From Lentzea kentuckyensis (GTDB lineage: Bacteria > Actinomycetota > Actinomycetes > Mycobacteriales > Pseudonocardiaceae), in contig NZ_MUYM01000021.1 of assembly GCF_002150765.1 (NCBI RefSeq), positions 1 through 59,329 of the forward strand: a stretch of 59,329 nt of DNA. The letters run 5' to 3'. Below are positions 58,601 to 59,329 of the stretch, piece after piece. The stretch's first letter is position 1. Every line of letters begins with the position of its first letter. A program made the translations under genes and the position numbers. Below the pieces are notes generated by a model, which worked only from the letters and a program-made list of their open reading frames with translations, made no database searches and was not told where the DNA came from.

Positions 58601-59329
58601 AGCGCGCTCGTCGACGGTGAGAGCCGGGTGACCACGTCGCCATAGCGGTCCAGCAGAGCGGCCGTGACGGTTTCCGGCGTGCCGACGACGGCGAACTCGT
58701 GCAGCACCTCGTCGGAGATCAGCTCGCTCATCTCCACCCACTGCTGCCGCCGGGACATCCGGTGCAGCTCCTCGTGCAGCGCTCCCCAGCCGTGCAGCTC
58801 CAGCACCGGCCGGTACGCGGGCGTCGATCCGTAGAACGCGATCTGCCGCTTGACGTCGGCGATCTCCTTGTCGTTCGTCGCGGCGAACACGGGCCCGCTG
58901 ATCTCGAAGCCCTCCAGCGTCCTGCCCGCCTTCGCGCGGCCGCGGGCCAGCGCCGGCAGCGTCACCTCGCGCAGGTATCGCTCGGTCGTGAAGTTGTGGC
59001 ACAGGAAGCCGTCCGCGACCTCGCCCGCCACCTCGGTCATCAGTTCACCGACGCCCGCGAGGTAGATCGGCGCGGTGCCGTGCGGGTTCGGGCCGGGGTC
59101 GAAGAACGGCGTCATCAGCGTGTGCTTGTAGAACTCGCCGCGGAACGCCAGCCGCTCGCCCGTTTCCCACGCGTGCCAGATCGCGCGGATCGCCAGCACG
59201 AACTCGCGCATGCGCGCGGCCGGTTTGCTCCACGGCATCGAGAACCGCTTGGTGATGTGCGCTTCGACCTGCGGCTGCTGTCCGCCGGCCGGTTCAACCT
59301 GGGGCTGGGCTCGCAGGTCGAAGCGCACA
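58582..59329 (-). CDS. LLM-class F420-dependent oxidoreductase, N-terminus off the right edge
   Basis: At least 249 residues of a luciferase-like flavin/F420 monooxygenase-type oxidoreductase, read leftward and lacking its start. Visible: RFSMPWSKPAARMREFVLAIRAIWHAWE, IYLAGVGELMTEVAGEVADGFLCHNFTTERYL and GTPETVTAALLDRYGD. The 5' part present (59256-59329) does not encode the expected family sequence on this strand: the block resembling GRFNLGLGSQ lies on the opposite strand, between inverted repeats. So the first about 25 residues of this frame should not be trusted. The reaction is unknown. Confidence 0.8.
   Translation of the reverse strand, partial: VRFDLRAQPQVEPAGGQQPQVEAHITKRFSMPWSKPAARMREFVLAIRAIWHAWETGERLAFRGEFYKHTLMTPFFDPGPNPHGTAPIYLAGVGELMTEVAGEVADGFLCHNFTTERYLREVTLPALARGRAKAGRTLEGFEISGPVFAATNDKEIADVKRQIAFYGSTPAYRPVLELHGWGALHEELHRMSRRQQWVEMSELISDEVLHEFAVVGTPETVTAALLDRYGDVVTRLSPSTSALHRPEK
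59256..59329. repeat. 18-bp inverted repeat enclosing an inverted segment
   Basis: Perfect arms TGTGCGCTTCGACCTGCG (59256-59273) and its complement (59312-59329, the window end) flank 38 bp. Inverting the 74-bp unit would restore an uninterrupted LLM protein reading on the minus strand. See the finding for the two explanations. Confidence 0.8.

Noticed and set aside
59256..59329. Terminal inverted repeat of a transposon
   Set aside because: No transposase is near, there is no target duplication, and the sequence between the repeats belongs to the LLM gene itself.
1..59329. Biosynthetic gene cluster or prophage
   Set aside because: No PKS, NRPS, RiPP maturase, integrase, capsid or tail genes. 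The single FAD monooxygenase and the holin-family protein are isolated and explained otherwise.
1..59329. CRISPR array
   Set aside because: No set of regularly spaced direct repeats was seen.

Overview
The window is high-GC chromosomal DNA from an actinomycete. GTG and TTG starts are frequent, start and stop codons often overlap (ATGA/GTGA), and the gene order resembles that of Pseudonocardiaceae-type bacteria (Lentzea, Saccharothrix, Amycolatopsis). The genus is my inference. I see no rRNA, CRISPR array, insertion sequence or prophage. The one tRNA is tRNA-Thr(CGT).

Backbone. Much of the window follows a block I know from Mycobacterium tuberculosis (about Rv3675 down to Rv3644c) and from Streptomyces around topA. 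In order: nth, a TlpA-like thioredoxin, a CoA-type NUDIX hydrolase, marP, an EphE-like alpha/beta hydrolase, a holin-family membrane protein, nhaA, acs, a Fic-like protein, a probable 6S-like RNA, a HAD hydrolase, ssd, tadA/B/C with flp and tadE-like genes, a DECH helicase, hppA, an Rv3647c-like protein, topA, an MFS-thymidylate-kinase-like fusion and holB. These genes cover DNA repair, acid and oxidative stress, acetate activation, a Tad/Flp pilus-type secretion apparatus, proton-pumping pyrophosphatase, DNA topology and replication.

Insertions into the backbone. (a) A TetR regulator and an FAD monooxygenase, with repeated palindromic operators between them (3.5-5.7 kb). (b) Tryptophan catabolism, kynA-kynU, with a divergent Lrp/AsnC regulator (11.3-13.8 kb). 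(c) Cell-wall MurNAc recycling: murR-murQ, and an exported nagZ-namZ-serine hydrolase operon, whose two promoters have the same layout (13.8-22 kb). An AhpD-like gene and a MocR regulator lie between the two halves. (d) A single-domain prim-pol-like protein and an AadA-like nucleotidyltransferase (28.7-30.6 kb). (e) Four consecutive lipoproteins of one family (35.6-38.0 kb).

Right of holB the content is accessory. There is an unsaturated-uronate divergon: iclR-kduD-kduI on the minus strand, and an LldP-type permease with a Tat-exported GH88 hydrolase on the plus strand. Then come a surface-anchored protein, tRNA-Thr, a lipoprotein HNH nuclease, a DUF885 protein, a DctA-like symporter, an ArsR-SRPBCC pair, a 57-aa membrane protein and an F420-dependent LLM oxidoreductase running off the right edge. 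The last 74 bases are a perfect 18-bp inverted repeat around a core that reads as the LLM gene on the wrong strand. This is either an invertible segment or, more likely, a fold-back assembly artefact.

A recurring theme is enzyme folds with missing catalytic residues (EphE-like, Fic-like, thymidylate kinase-like, prim-pol-like, Ssd). Another is probable leaderless starts, with a TAnnnT box 6-8 nt before the start codon.
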